From: Scatophagus argus
Taxonomy: Eukaryota > Chordata > Actinopteri > Scatophagidae
Length of the DNA: 64,000 bases
Assembly: GCF_020382885.2 (NCBI RefSeq)
Contig: NC_058501.1
Coordinates: forward strand, 14,894,501-14,958,500
Reading direction: 5' to 3'
Shown in pieces: positions 1-25,544 of this stretch. Numbering within the stretch: the stretch's first letter is position 1; the number at the start of each line of letters is the position of its first letter. Made by a program: the position numbers and the translations under genes. The notes beneath the pieces were generated by a model, which ran no database searches, was not told where the DNA came from, and was given only the letters and a program-made list of their open reading frames with translations.

Positions 1-59
1 ACAGGTGTCACAAAGACCTTCTGACTGTCCCAGATGAAGAGTTATTATGTATTAGTCAG

Positions 60-265
60 TGGTGAGTAAGTATTTAGATCCTTTACTTAAATACCATTAC
101 AATGATCCAGAAATACTGCATTATAAGTCAAAGTCCTGCATTTAAAAATTCTACTTAAGTAAAACTACAGTTCTTGCTCTTTGTTATTAATATATCACAT
201 ATTTTCCAGGCGTAGCTGGTTGAGATGAAGCTAGTTTTAATCAGATACAGTCAGGCAATTTAGTC
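60..265. repeat. Teleost interspersed repeat fragment (TACTTAAGTA-type)
   Basis: This stretch has the recognisable wording of a very common fish interspersed repeat. It contains runs such as tcctttacttaaataccat, aagtcaaagtcctgca and tctacttaagtaaaac, followed by a piece like tagctggttgagatgaagct. Similar fragments lie near 18.24-18.48 kb and 62.48-63.0 kb. The assignment rests on remembered sequence. The rest of 1-775, upstream of the kinase gene, shows nothing else that I recognise. Confidence 0.5.
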
Positions 266-775
266 CCAGGCTCCCAACCTGGAGGCTCAGCCTCACTCTA
301 AAGGGTCATTAAGAGAAACCTGAAGGGTTTTGAGACCATAACGAAGTAGAAAAGAGTTTGAAGCGTGAAGGAGAAACCAGAGGTCCATATCAACTGTTTT
401 CGCAAAGGGTCACAAGTCATAGTCACAAGGCATGGGCTTACTATTAGCCATTACTCTCAAATAAATACAGTGGAGTCAGAAAATATACCACAATACGTAC
501 GTCACATCTGTGCTTTAGTACTTTAGCCTAACTGAGCACTTTACTAGGGCCTACACCCACTGCGGGCTATCACAGCACATCTATCGCAGCATTCCGACAT
601 CTCCGAGAGCACTTAAACGCAGCATTACCGGTCGGCTACTCTGCGTCTCTACGTCATTGGTCTTTAAACTCAGCAGCACTGTGATAGTTTGGGACAAGCG
701 GGGCGACTGCGGGACTGTCTTCACCGCCGACTAACTGTCCTCTCTTTTGATTTTTCTGCAAAACCTCCCAGTCAG

Positions 776-3955
<3,180 letters not shown>

Positions 3956-4214
3956 CAACAGCAAATCCTCTGGGAGCATGTTTGTTCAAATATTTATTTT
4001 TTATGCTATAAATTATTAAATGAGAAGACTATTTTTAAACACTTAATCAAAATATTACAACACTAACATTTCACTGTGCTGTATCTTTCACTCTTTACCC
4101 TACTAAATAATGGTGTACTTTTACATTTTACTGTTAAATGTCAGTTCATAATGTGAAATAGGCTGGTCACTATTTTACAAATCCTAGTTACTTTAATGTG
4201 GAAGAGGATGAAGC

Positions 4215-4220
4215 AATAAA
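4215..4220 (+). terminator. Probable sgk2 polyadenylation signal
   Basis: A canonical AATAAA lies about 260 bases after the sgk2 stop codon, in AT-rich 3' UTR-like sequence. No earlier canonical signal was noticed. Confidence 0.6.
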
Positions 4221-4606
4221 AACTCACTCTTAAGCTGTTTTTTTTTTAACTTTACATTTAGATCTTTAAAATATACAACATGTATTGCAACTTGCCCATT
4301 CTGCTGTAACATTCACAGCTTACAAAGGTACTGAAAATACTTCACAGGTGCCTCAAAATCCTGCACAGTCACAGAGGATTATCACAAGCAAGATTCAGAG
4401 AACATCTCCATAACACAATGGGATGCCAGTCTGTTGGCAACCCATAAACACAAATTGGACCCAAGTGACTTTATGTGTGATGGGGAGTTTTTGTTTTAGT
4501 GACAAAAAGGGTATCTCCATGAAGAGATCATCTGGTCTGATCCCTTTGACCTCACTTCGCAGGACCCTTTATGTGACGGTTTATGGACAGAGTGGCTTTC
4601 TGTCTG

Positions 4607-6261
4607 TCAGTAGATGCTAAAGGTGGCGTAGCTCTGATCACTCTGGCAGGTGAAGTAAGCTATCAGCTGGCCATTGCAGATCATCAGAAACAAGCCGCTG
4701 CCTGTGGAACAACAAAGATCCAGAGCGTTAAAAAGCCTTGAGCTCAGAAAAGTTGAATGCAATAACTGTTTGTGTTACCTAAAGCCAGCCACCACTGCCA
4801 CACCATGGGAAACTCCAACATCACTGCAACAAGGAAGCAAAACAAACAGTTTCACAACACATTCAGTGATTGATATATGTATCCGTGTAGATGTATTGTA
4901 AGGTTTCTGCTCACCCAGACTGGTGATAATTACATGTAGAAGTGTGACAGTGAGGGCGTAGTCCCAGACCCGCCTCCGCACCACTGCAGCAAACAAAAGG
5001 CCACTGCAAAAGTAGGTGAGCTCCAAGGACAGGAGGTTCACTGAGAAGGACCCAACATAGCAAACAAATACAGGAAGTGAAAAAAAACAAAACGTTCATG
5101 CGCATCGTTGATTATACTGGCTGCGTTGAGTGTGCTCACCCAAGTATTTGGAGTTGGATTCAGCAGGTCCTGTTTTAAAGTCAAATGGAATCAGTCCATC
5201 AAAGTGATCCAACCTGAAAGAGGAGCAGGAAAAGAGAAAACTACTGTCAGCGATCACAAGAAAGTGTGTTAAACTGCTCTGTAAATATATCTCAGCTTCA
5301 GGCAACAGAAAAGGGAGTAAGGGAATCTCCAGATAATTCTGCCTATCGGACCAGTGAATAACACAACTACCTGATCTGTATTTCAAGGTGTTATCACAAC
5401 ACAATTTTAGGGACAACGTGAACTAAAAGAATAAAGTTCTTAACAGTCTGTTTTGACTGAGGGCTGCTCTACATAAGGGCCTCATGATGAGGTAAAGACA
5501 GAGCACAACCAGTTGCTTACTTTAAAATCATCATCGCATTCACTTGCATTAGATAGTTGCAAATTCTAAACGTTGAGAATGTTCTCATTTATCTATAAGA
5601 TAATTCTGCAATCATTTTTGATGGTTACAGATATTTATGTCAATTTGAAACTCCATCAGTTGCTCAAAGTTATGATTTCCACATTGGAAGATATTTATTT
5701 AGGAGACACCCAGGTATGTAAGAGTGCTATTTACAGGGGGGCAGATAATGATGCTGTGAATTGCCAGTTTACGTGCGCATGCGTGTGGGAGGTTATTACC
5801 TGAAGGCACCAAAACATACACTCCCAACCATGTAGAAAATAGAGTAAAATATGACCAGACACAGCAGAAGATTGAAGAGCACGGTCTGTGGGATTGAGAC
5901 ACGAAGAGGAGACAATATTTCACAATACAGCGTGTAATTTGTCTAGTGGGCAACACTGCATATTTTCCACATAACGCAACATTATCAAACACCAACCTGG
6001 AGCTGTATTCGCAGCCTGACATATGACAAGCTACCAGGCTGCTCTCTATCTCTGAGCACATCAGGACTGCAATAATATATCTGTGCTTTCGGCTAAATAC
6101 GGTAAAATGAACACACTCTCCGTGTATTTAATCGCACATGATTTGCCTCCAGTCGACTCCGATTAATAGAGAGCACAGAGACGCCAGATAAGGCGGGGAT
6201 GTGCAGGCTAAATTAACTGTCCTCTTACCTTCGAGTCGACCGCTTTGCCTTTGAATGCCAT
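4607..6261 (-). CDS. tmem244: Transmembrane protein 244 homologue (6 exons)
   Basis: A small multipass membrane protein of about 145 residues and unknown biochemical role. Exons on the minus strand are 6229-6261 (MAFKGKAVDSK), 5800-5885, 5140-5213, 4915-5040, 4779-4823 and 4607-4701, all with GT-AG junctions and compatible phases. The protein matches remembered human TMEM244 in order: a first hydrophobic helix (LLLCLVIFYSIFYMVG), then PFDFKTGP, then LELTYFCSGL, then VWDYALTVTLLHVIITS, then VMLEFPMVWQWWLALG. The C-terminus (LMICNGQLIAYFTCQ) runs somewhat past the human protein. Human TMEM244 sits beside L3MBTL3, matching the l3mbtl1-like gene next door. It is transcribed away from l3mbtl1 and tail-to-tail with sgk2. 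Confidence 0.85.
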
Positions 6262-7500
6262 CTCATGGTTTTTTTGATGCTATATTACAAAATAACTCTG
6301 GCTGCAGCACGATGTAGGCTACTATCCCGTTAATCCCCCCCCCCCCTCATAAACTGAACGTCTTCCGCCATCTAGCGACCAACCCAAGACAAACCCGCGC
6401 CGCCGCTTCTACAGCCGATTGAACTCATTTCACCTCCTATCAGGGCGGCCTTTGTTGACTGAAATAAAGACTTATCTCACTGTGTACCTGTTAGCTAGCA
6501 ACTGAATGCATAGTCATGGATACTTTAGCGATTTGGGGTTTAGACGGCGTGTATTTTCATCAAAACTGTGGCATAAGATATCTAGCCTTATTATACCGGA
6601 GAAACCATAGCCGCCTCATGTGTGGGAGGGATTGAATACTGCAGGATAGCTGGAGACAAGGGGGCTGAGAATGAGTATTTGGACCACCAGCGACCCATCT
6701 AGTACATAAACCCAAACTACTACAGACCTCAGACAAGGAGGAAGTACTCATAGTAATGTCACGACTGAATTTAATAAATTGGCAGTCACGTTAAAGGCAT
6801 GCATACATCCAATCGCCTGTAAGTGCTATGAGAGGAGATACCACACAGCGCAATTGTAGGATGTTACATTTCAGCCACAATTTAACCCCATAGTTGTGTT
6901 TTCGTGTATCAGACGTGGTGTTGTGTCAGTGTTTGATTAGGCTGTACTCATCATGTGTAATAATATGGCTCGACTTCATGTAACGTTAAAGGATTTTGGT
7001 ATACCGCATACCCGCCAGCCGACGTAACTGCATGCGTTTCCAAAACTAAATCAATCCAGAGACACTTTGTGTTGCAACGTTATTTGTGTCGTTTTTTTTT
7101 TTGTTTGGTTGGGAATGTCACTTCGGGTGATTTTACAGTCCTGAGTGTTTAATCCCACAGTTAGCACAAGCGTGCACAAACTGATGATTGCCTCTGCTCT
7201 GAGTGCATTTGCACAAACTGGCTGTTTCTCGGTCGTATTGGGGTTGAAAGTGGGGGGAAAAAACACACAGTTTGACCAGAAGGGAACCAACCGCACCTCA
7301 ACGTAATGGAAGACACTGCGGTCCTTGCGCTTCATTGATACACACTCGTACTTCTTCAGGGAAATACTTATGAGGGCGAGCAAAGCCAATGGTAACCCAT
7401 CGGTAGTACTCGTTATACTGGCACCGAGTAGAGTTTTGGGCGTGTTACAAGTGTAAGCAGGTCTGGTATTGACCACCGATAGTAAACTGAACTTTTCCGA
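6262..7500. other. Intergenic region between tmem244 and l3mbtl1
   Basis: The first part, including a C9 run near 6336, contains the tmem244 5' flank. No gene or named repeat is recognised in the rest. Open frames here have no exon-like features or family resemblance. Confidence 0.5.
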
Positions 7501-7519
7501 GACCCAAAGTTGTCAGGCA

Positions 7520-7582
7520 GCGCATCTTGCACGCATGCGCATCCTTCTATCCAGCTCTAAATAAGAGTTAAAACAGAAACGA
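7520..7582 (+). promoter_or_regulatory. Possible l3mbtl1 promoter and 5' non-coding exon
   Basis: An NRF1-like palindrome (acgcatgcgcat, about 7531) is followed by a stretch ending in acgag|gtgagt, a strong splice donor near 7582. This would splice to the coding exon that contains the ATG at 9037. The call is inferred only from position, motif and donor. Confidence 0.4.
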
Positions 7583-9036
7583 GGTGAGTTCCACATTTTT
7601 AAACAATACGGGCGTTAATACTAATTTATTGCCATTAACAGCGGCAAAATTTGAAAAGCCGACATTCGTCTTGCTAATTAGCGCTAGTTGATGTTATTTC
7701 CACTCTGATTTAAAACGGCAAGAATAAATCGTTTTTTCAAGTTTCTATTCAAGAAATTAATCAAGCAACAATGTTGAAGCTCGTAACAGTAGCGTCGTGT
7801 TATTGCGAGTGTGTGTGATGCTGTGCGAAATATTGACGTTTGCAAAATGCGTTTTCCTGTTGTTATTAACCGGGAAACTTATTTATTACAGATTGTCCTT
7901 AGCTGGCTGCATCCAGTCACAATGCTACGGCTAGCTGTCTAGCAACCCTCAGTTCTGTTGAACGGAGTGGAGCTAGCTGACTGTTAGCTTCATGTCAGCG
8001 CTAGCTAGCAACCTGGGCTGACATTCCGTGACAAGGGGAAAGTGAAGAAAATAACCCGAGTGAAGAAAAACACTAAGTCAGGAAATTACACCGCAAGCAC
8101 TTGCTTTTGTTCGACACGTAGCGGCTTTGTATGATTTGTTTAAATTGGTAACTTGAGTAATTTACATAGTTTAAACGTGTTGGTGGCCTCTTCCTATGCT
8201 CCGCCATTTTGTATAAGACGAATGCTAATCATGGGCGCTCTTACACTTTATTTATGGCTAGAATAAAACTGAGATATTAAGTGGAAAGTCAAACTTAATC
8301 AAGATCTATTAGCATGGGGTGTTGTTTACTTTTCACATGGTTATGACCACTATGCAAACAGAAAATATCACCATAATTCAGTGTTGAACATGCGTCAACA
8401 GTAAAACGTTATATCGTAATATTCGTCGGATTAAAACGCTTTTAAGTTTGGCCAGTCAGTGCAGAAAACAGTGTTCTCTTCAAATATGATAAACAAATTA
8501 CCCCCTCACTTGTTCATAACCAGGCAAACAGACGGTATTAAGAGATACTGTTAAAACAAGGAAAAGATGAACTTCTATGGTTAACTTAAAGTTGAGACAT
8601 CTGTCCTCATGTTTGTCAATGATCCTGATGAAGGTTCACTCTAACAGGGCCATTTCTGCACGTATTTCCCCGTTAGTTGACCAGCAAAACAATATTATTA
8701 TTGACTGTTTTGTCTGAAATCGAAGTGCATGGTGTATCCTGCAAGCCAGCACACAGTCGCCATCTAGTGGTGATGCTGGGCAATGCTGTTTACAAGTGCA
8801 GGTAGAAACTGCATTTGTCGTTGGGAGCACTTAGGAGGTAAAAGCATGCAGGTGGACTGACGCACAGTCAGTGGACGGAGAACAATGCTGTAATTAAAGT
8901 CAGAGATGTGGACTGTACTTTTTTTATTCAACCTTTTCTGTATTTTGAACATGGAACATTTTTGTGTCAGTTGTGGCACTGTCTTCGAGTGACTGTTATT
9001 ATGTGTTTGCAGGTTGGGGATATCGGAGGAGTGGGA

Positions 9037-16792
<7,756 letters not shown>

Positions 16793-18115
16793 GACCTGAA
16801 TCACTCGCTCTGTACCGGTACCCTCTGCTCTGGTTTTATCAACACTCAGCTAAACACATTTGATAACGTCTGTCCAGCTCTGTGACGGTGCAGCTACATG
16901 AGAGAAACAAGTGGAAGCCATCATCTTTAAAAATGTCTTTAAACATCTCTCCCGTCTCCTCCCTTCCTCTCTCCATGATGGACCGTACTGATCAGCCCTG
17001 AGGGAGAGTTTTACGTGATACCATGAGGATTCCTCGATTTATATCGTGTTTGTTTACTGAATCATTAAAAAAAAAAAAAAAAGAAACTTCAATGCTTCTT
17101 AACATTGTACAGTTTAGGAATTGGATTTAGTGTCAAGATTCTGTTGCATTTCCCGTTTTATTTGAACTTTAATGGTGCTTGAGCTTGGAGCAGAAGGAAC
17201 AAGCGTTTTTGAGATTTGTTGCTTTTTACTTGGCAACAGGTCTTTTTTTTTTTTTAATTAAGCTGCAAATACAATCGTGAGGTGTTGAGTACCTTTTAAA
17301 TGTGAAACCCAGTGGAGCAGAAGCACTATGTAGTTCAGCCTTTTTCCTCTAGATGGAGAAAGTGGGCCACTCGGCAGGCCCAAAGGCAAGAGAGTTTGTT
17401 TAAATTGGAGTTGGCTGAAGCTTTGATTGGGTGGGGGAGGGCGGGTGGGGTGGTTAAAACTTTGTGTGTTTGTGTGTGCGCAAATGTGACTAAGTGTGTT
17501 TGAGAAATGAGGATATCATTTCCCACCAGCCCGTGTGTGTTGATTTTCTGGTCAGAGGATTGTTATGTGACAGAGCTAAGGGCTAAATGTAAAATCAAGG
17601 AAACTTGCAGTCTTTTAAAGTGGAACGAGACAGTGAACCGGCTCTGTTCTTCTATATCTGCATTTTTTGGGGAGACGGCACATGAATATGAATGTTTAAA
17701 AAAAAAAACAGCTTTCGGTTGTTTTGTTGATATCTTGATATCTTGTTTGGTTTAAATAATCTCCGTCATTCACACTGTAAATAGTATACAGCTACAACTG
17801 GACTGTCCTCGAGTTTATTCCTGCTTGGTTATGCAAAGGCTTGACATCTGTCCTCGGGGACGGACAATGTGACAGCGAACTGAAAAACACGAGCCTCAAT
17901 TCATACATAGATTTTGAGAAAAATAAACATTGTGTCTTTGTAAATCAGCGTGTACTTCAACAAGTTGGAATGTGTACATCAGCAACTGTTTATATGCAAA
18001 CAGCTTTTATTTATGTATTCTAATTTAAGGGGTAATGGTACGCTGTTATGGCTCTGAGGTAACTGTGGCTGTTTGATGGAATGGGTGGAAATAAATGAGA
18101 TGCACACAGCCTGCT
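16793..18115 (+). other. l3mbtl1: Probable long l3mbtl1 3' UTR
   Basis: No coding capacity is seen after the stop. AATAAA signals lie at about 17922 and 18090, and ATTAAA followed by a poly-A run near 17064. This is consistent with alternative polyadenylation, but no transcript data are available. Confidence 0.5.
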
Positions 18116-19904
18116 GTCCTCATTTGACCTCAGTCATTTCACTCCACACACACACACACACACAGATAATATAAAACTGTGTTTTTTGTCTGTACATTTT
18201 ATGTGTTATTTACACAGTTTAAAACATATTTACCCAATTACCAGTAAGTACTTCTGAGATACAGTAGTTTAACAAAAACACAGATCTACTAGCTTTTCCT
18301 GAAACTTTCAATTGCATCATGAACTTCAACGTAATTTGTTCAGACTTCTTGAAGACCGATTAGACTCTGTTGGTTTTGAAGTACATTTATTTGCATTTTG
18401 AATTGCAGTGGAGTAGAAGTATAGAGTAAAATAGACAGGCTAAAATAAAGCGAAACATTTCACTTTGTGCTGCAGTTATCTGACAGGGTTACTCATTGTT
18501 TATCAAATGAACATTTTACTTAAAGAAAACACGATAAGCCTATAAAACGCAATGCACTATCAAAGATTGCCGGTTGTTCTCAGCCTTTGTGGCTTGTGAT
18601 CACGGGCAACAAAACAGTGTTTAGTTGAGGCTCCCTGTCAGTTTCAGTTTCAGATGTGTATACAAGTGAACAGTTGGAAAAGAGAGATTCAGATGGTTTC
18701 AATTAAATAACTGTTTGGGAGCCCAAAGAGGTAAAACGAGCCAATATTTCACTAAAGCAAGGAAAGATTAGAGAAAAGTTCAAAAATTAAACAGAAATTG
18801 ATGTAGTAGAACTTAGTTTTTCCTTCTTTCTATCCCGTCAGTCACCTCATGACCCTTTAGAGGACCTCACAGGTGACCACAAGACTAAACCACCTAACTA
18901 TACATGAAGTCGATCCACCTCAACCAGCAACAACTGTAAAACGCTCCATACTCACTGATGCAGCAGTTATTAACAATCTAATAACGTCATTATAAGGACA
19001 CAACAACAGAACGAGTACTTTACTACTACTTTGTTTGTTGTTTAAATACTTTTCTGTGTAGTTCTTTCATCACTGGTAGTTTGATGAAATGATCCTACTA
19101 CTTTTATTTCTGTTCATCAGCAGATGGAGATCGCACAGCTTTCATGAAAACTGAGCTGCTGACGTGAGCTCAGCAGCTGTTCTTATGGCAGCAGTAGCAC
19201 CGTTAGCACATCTTGTTTTGTTTTACTTGTAATGAAAGTATACGTTTAACACATTTTGGTTCGTTTTTCCTGTGGCTCCATGCAGTCATTGGCTTCCATT
19301 CATTGCTGCAGGTTGTGGAAATCGGGCTGCAGACTGTCAAAGCATGTTTGGTAATCCATCGCAATCAACGCCAAGTCTGTGTTACTGTCAAGGTTACATT
19401 ACAATTATGATGTAACTCAACAACAGACATTTCAAATCAATCAGCACTAAATGTCCCCTGCTAGACTGAGACCGAGATCAACTTTTCTGTAAAAGAATAC
19501 TCACGTGTTGATGTGTGCTTGAAATTTTGCATTGCTCTCAGTTGTTAAATCCACAGGATGTGGAAGTGTTCTCGACTTAAGACTTCAAACTTATTAAAAA
19601 ATGATTCAGCAAATCAAAGATTTTTTTTTTAATCATTCTAAAACTTGAAAACAATAAATATTGATTTTTTTAGTCTCAGAAATACTATGGTGGAGAATTA
19701 ACAGTAGCTCACTGTATAGTAGTGTCTATAAGACAGAGCACCTGTGCAGTCATCTAACTATTTAGTTGTATTTTCTCTTCAAATGAATAGCTCTAAACTT
19801 TAAAATGAGGCTATTTAAAGTGATATTTTTAAATACATGACCCACATACAAATAGGCAAAACTCACCCACAAACTAGTATGCAACCCTTGCTAAACCTGC
19901 CCTC

Positions 19905-20130
19905 TAAGCTAGTGGTTCTCAAACTTTTTCATGTCAAAACCCCCCAGCTGACATAAAGTATACCACAGACCCTCCATTTGATAAACCTTGGTCCCAGGGT
20001 CCCCGTCCCAGGGTCCCCGTCCCAGGGTCCCCGTCCCAGGGTCTGATTGTTTTTTTTTTTTTTTACAGTGTATGAAACCTGTAACCAAAATGCTCTGTTC
20101 TGCCATTGTAATCCTTATTGCCATTGCACT
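19905..20130. mobile_element. Possible hAT-type DNA transposon end fragment
   Basis: The string agtggttctcaaacttttt resembles the conserved terminal sequence of many vertebrate hAT elements. The internal part is AT-rich with a T12 run and contains the 14-bp tandem repeat at 19992-20044. No transposase and no opposite terminus were identified, so this is a weak call. Confidence 0.35.
19992..20044. repeat. 14-bp GC-rich minisatellite
   Basis: The unit cccagggtccccgt is repeated about three and three-quarter times without a visible mismatch, ending at cccagggtctg. Confidence 0.85.
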
Positions 20131-20943
20131 AAGCAACGAGCTGAAACCCAAACGCTGAATGGAGTAAGGTGACCCATATCTGGCACACACACTGTATGCA
20201 CCTGTTGCCAGAGATAATCATGAACACAAGCTTAATGAGCACCCTGTTCAATGCACAACTTAAAAGAGCACTTCACTGGTTCAGCATTACACTCATGTCA
20301 CACTGTCAGACTCAGTCTGAAGTAGACCTGGATACAATGGTGCTGTTAAGCCTTGGAAACAAGGCTGCAAACAAGATCAATAATGACTTTTTATTATGAA
20401 TTTTATGTGTCTTCTATTTGTAAATATATATATATGTATGTATATATGAACCTGAATCCAGTGACATCACTTGAGGCAATTTTTCACACTTCACGCAGCT
20501 CCCTCTGGAACCACAAAATTATTATTCTGCCAAGAACTGTGAAAAGATTTTAATGCAGAAAATCGGTGCAGTTTCAAGAAAACTGCAAAAACAAACAAAC
20601 AAACAAAAAAAATCACTGAACTGCTAATTGATTTTCATACCACAAGCTTTAAGAATTGCCTGCCTGGAACAGAAAGAAATCCAAACATCTATAACTACAA
20701 ACGCGCTAGAGAAGAACTAGTCAGTGAAAATGTAAAATATGCAGGAATTGCAGTTAAGAAGCATTAAATTTTTATTTATTTATTTATTTTAACTTGTATG
20801 CATTTACATTTTTTATGTTTCTGGTGGGGGCAGGTTGTTGCCCCTTCGGTACTGCATTACCACTTGATGACTGGTGATCACTAAGAATAACTGGGCTCAC
20901 CGTGGGACTGGCCTGGACCAGCCACAGATTCCCACGACCCCTC

Positions 20944-20947
<4 letters not shown>

Positions 20948-20977
<30 letters not shown>
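20948..20977. repeat. CA microsatellite
   Basis: An uninterrupted (ac)n run of about 28 bases near the presumed 5' end of the tmem200-like gene. Confidence 0.9.
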
Positions 20978-20979
<2 letters not shown>

Positions 20980-21978
20980 GCAAATCAAAACACTGGCTGC
21001 AGAGGCGCACAAGCAGCGAGGAGACGCAGGGGAGCGGAGGCACAGCAGCTTTGCACCACTTTTAGTAAGACTCTTATTTAGTGTAAAAGCTTCATTTGGA
21101 GCTCCGCGGCACCCGGCTGCCTCGCACTGTGAAGCCAAACATGAAGAGAAAGCGTATTAATCTGAGGAGGATTTAGCTGAAAGTCCGGAATCACCCGCAA
21201 ATCAAAGTGGTGGCGAAGACACGCGGAGGAGTGGGAGGAATAACGCAACTCAGAGTTATTTATTTGGATAATGCCGAGGAGCCAGTTTCTGCTTCGGATT
21301 TACGCCCAAAACAAGGCAAGTAGCCCGTCCGATCTGATTTTATCCTGACTGTGTTAAAGTAGCCGGACAGCCAACTGCAGTGAATTACTGAAATCGGCAA
21401 CAGTGCAGTCGAGCACCGTGAATAAAAAAACGCAACATTAACGATGCATGCGTAAGAGCACTTATGAAACAAGACCTGCTAGGCAATTTATCATCTTCGT
21501 TTGCGTCCTGTTGAATCACCCGTTGCATTCACTTGCCTCGGGGGAAATTATATCATGAGTTCGGTCGGAGCAAGTGCCGTGATAACGTGACTCTGTTTTC
21601 ATGACTGCGGTGGAGCTTGTCAAGTGAAATCACAAGGTCCTGCAAGGGGGTCAGTCGTTTTTATTCCCATGATGATGATGAGTGAGTGTTTCAACAACAG
21701 TTCAGTGCGGGTTCAGAGAGGCTGCTGCAGGGTTGAGTGGAGAGTGGAGAGTCCCTGCGTGGCTCCACAGAGACACCGGAGGAGCTGCAGAAGAGTCGGC
21801 ATCTCATTAACTCAGCCACATGTCTTATTAAAGCAGCTATTTCCTGTTGAGTGCAATGCAGAGTAAAAAAACCCTCCCTCCAGCACACCCAGAGCTCCCC
21901 CTCTGATGTTGCACGCAACACCTTTTTGCTTAATTCTTGTGTTTCTGCTCTTTGCTCTTTCTGCCTCTCTCTGTTCAG

Positions 21979-22811
<833 letters not shown>

Positions 22812-22922
22812 ACCCCCCCCCCCCCCAGGCCGGTTCACCCTCGACTGTCTCATAAAATATGCATGATGAGATACATTTGAACGTTTCACGTGCAGACGCA
22901 CTCTAAAGAGTATGCATTCCTC

Positions 22923-22928
22923 AATAAA
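22923..22928 (+). terminator. Probable tmem200b polyadenylation signal
   Basis: AATAAA lies about 110 bases after the tmem200b stop codon, just beyond a C-rich run at 22813-22826. Confidence 0.55.
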
Positions 22929-22949
22929 CAGATGAAATGTTTGTTGGTA

Positions 22950-25510
22950 TGTTTTAGTGCCTCCGAGTGGCGCAGTGGCTCTGAGTCACTGTCTGTGAAG
23001 GGTGTTTTTGTCCTACATCGCTCTCTGACTCACCCGCGTTTGAAAGATTGAAGCTATGCTGTTTGATGTCAACTCACCAACTTGTTGTCTTTGAACTCAC
23101 CCATGCCCCGAATCCCAAAAGCCACTGCTTCTTTTACCATATTAGGACGTAAGGAGGACTGCTGAAAACTTCTTGGGGTGCCATAATGGGAGAAGGACAC
23201 ACTCACTCTCTCTCTTCCACTTTCCCTCTCTCTCTCTCTCTCAGTAACACACACGCACACACATCCTCTCCACAGAGACCCACAGCAGATATGTTTCCTT
23301 GCTGGAGAGGTTTGGTTAAGAGGATGAGCCAGATCCAGATTAGGCCTCAAATGAGTCTTTATCTAATCTTACACATAGTGCAATCTACTCTTTATCAGAG
23401 GAAATTCTGTCTCGGTGTAAACAACACAAGCACCTAAGGCCACACTCCACTCACTCGCCACCTACAGTCACGCTATAAATACCAGCTGGTGTTCTGTACA
23501 AATGTAAGAGAGGACTATTTTTTTTTTTCAAAACTGTAATTCAAATTTTTTTCTTAAATTCACAGTGTCAGATGCTCAGTTTTCTCCCTTTTCTCAAGTG
23601 CGGTAAGGTGAGATCTTAAAGAATTTCAGTCAGATGGTGGATACAAAGAAAAGAGCAAAGACTCTGGCGAGGCTGTTATGAGTTATTCCTGACGCAGCTT
23701 AACTGAGAAAAGCGGTCCTGTGAGTCGCGTAACTGGAGCCTCGCTCTCCCACCATGCCGACCTTTCATCTCCTCTCACTTCATCATTTGATTCCTACGCT
23801 TTATTCAAATACTCCTCATCCTCCGTCTCAATCCTTGTCTCCTGCAAAACAGCCAAAATAGAGAAAACAGAGCAAAACAATGTAGAGTAAAACATTATCG
23901 GTTCCAATTAAGCGTGTTTGAACAGGCGGAGAGCTAAGGGGGTAGGATTTTAATTATCGCCAGCATTTTCTCCTCCAGCCTCTAATTACACAGGGGATCA
24001 GTCTGAAGGTTTTTATAGGTGCTTTAGGACCGCAGAGTATTTCCTTGTTGTTTGGGCCCATGCTGGGATCCTGCTATCCAGATGAGACTGAGACTGAAGT
24101 GTACAGTAATTTGCAGCCACATATTTCACTCACTGAAAACAGCACCCATCTCTCACTCACATATACACGCACGCACTCAGCACAGGGTTTTGTGTAGGTT
24201 CGGTATGCTGTTTTAAGATGCTGGATGTATCTTTAAGCAGCAGGGATGAGATGGTGAGATGTGCCTGAATCTTGCAGCGAGCTGCAAGCAGCCTCCTTCT
24301 CGCTCAGAAAGGCAGCTCTCTTCACACTCTGACACATACATGAGTCCTTCTCGGTGTGAGATGCTCTGATGTGTTTACATTTAGAGGGGAAGATGCTGGA
24401 TTGTAGAGCTGCAGCCTAAAATTGTTTTCATTAATCTGTAGCTTAGGTTGCCAGTTTATTGAGTACAAGTAAACCAAACTAATGCAGTCTTAATACAGCA
24501 GTCCTGCAATAATATCTGACCTCATGAAGGTTATAATGTTTTAGAGGTGTTTTTCAACATTGTGTTTGTTTTGGAGGGTGAACTGGGAAGTGCTGTTTAA
24601 TTGTACTTTGTCCATCTCATTAAATGAGGTCAGGCTAAAAAATGCAAACCCCACTGTTTGTATTATGCAATACAGTTCAACTGCACCATGCGGCTACCTC
24701 CTGCAAAATATGACAAAGTTGTCAAAAAAAACTAAAAAATGCCATCATCAGTATTTAAATTGCGTCAAAGTGTTTATTCTTTCCAAACAACACTCCAAAA
24801 CTCAAAGATACTGAGTTTAATCTCAGACAAGACAAAGGAAAGCAAGACATTTTCAGATCTGACAAGCTGAAACCAGCAAATGCATGACTGAAGTGATTAA
24901 CTAAGTTTCAGTTTCAGCTCTGCTAGTAGCAGGAATAACTTTGTCCATCTCTTCATACATGTGTTGCATATCAATGTGGCTATCACAGCAGTTTGTGAAA
25001 CAGCAACAAAATGTGATCAATCAGTGACTTTGTGTAGACAAGCATGAATTGTCAGTTGTCTTCATAACAGCATGACAGAGTTAAAAATGGAAAATTCATG
25101 TCCGTGTACGCAAATCCTAAAGATATTGTAAATATTGCCAGTATTTCATGGACTGATTCTTAATTATAATCTTGAATCACAACCTTCCCTTGACCTTTTC
25201 CAAAGTGAATCCTCTAGACGACAGCTCATGACAGATTCGTGAATACATTTCCTAACATTAACCAAAGCGCTTTTTGATTCCGCATGCTTCATGAATGTAG
25301 CTTCATTCAGTCAAAGAAATGTGGCGCAGGCACAAAAGACAGTCGTGGAGCTGACATCCAGGTACACAAATTGTATGGATTACATTAGGTGGCTGCTGGA
25401 CAAACTGCCGTGATACTTTGTAATGTGTTATGTGCTGTTACATAATTCAGCAACAGAAGTTTTTTGCTGCATTGAGAATATAACTGAATCACATTCCCTC
25501 CTCTGTGAGA

Positions 25511-25544
<34 letters not shown>

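Larger units (their letters stand above)
18116..20900. other. Gene-free interval with repeat fragments
   Basis: No gene is recognised. A CA run sits at about 18145-18163. A TACTTAAGTA-type fish repeat fragment (gtggagtagaagtatagagt) lies about 18.24-18.48 kb, and a tattta microsatellite near 20770-20790. Confidence 0.45.

Noticed and set aside
7051-7476. Open frame of 141 codons on the minus strand between tmem244 and l3mbtl1
   Set aside because: No family resemblance, poly-lysine from a T run, and no splice or start context. It overlaps the probable l3mbtl1 promoter flank and is likely chance.
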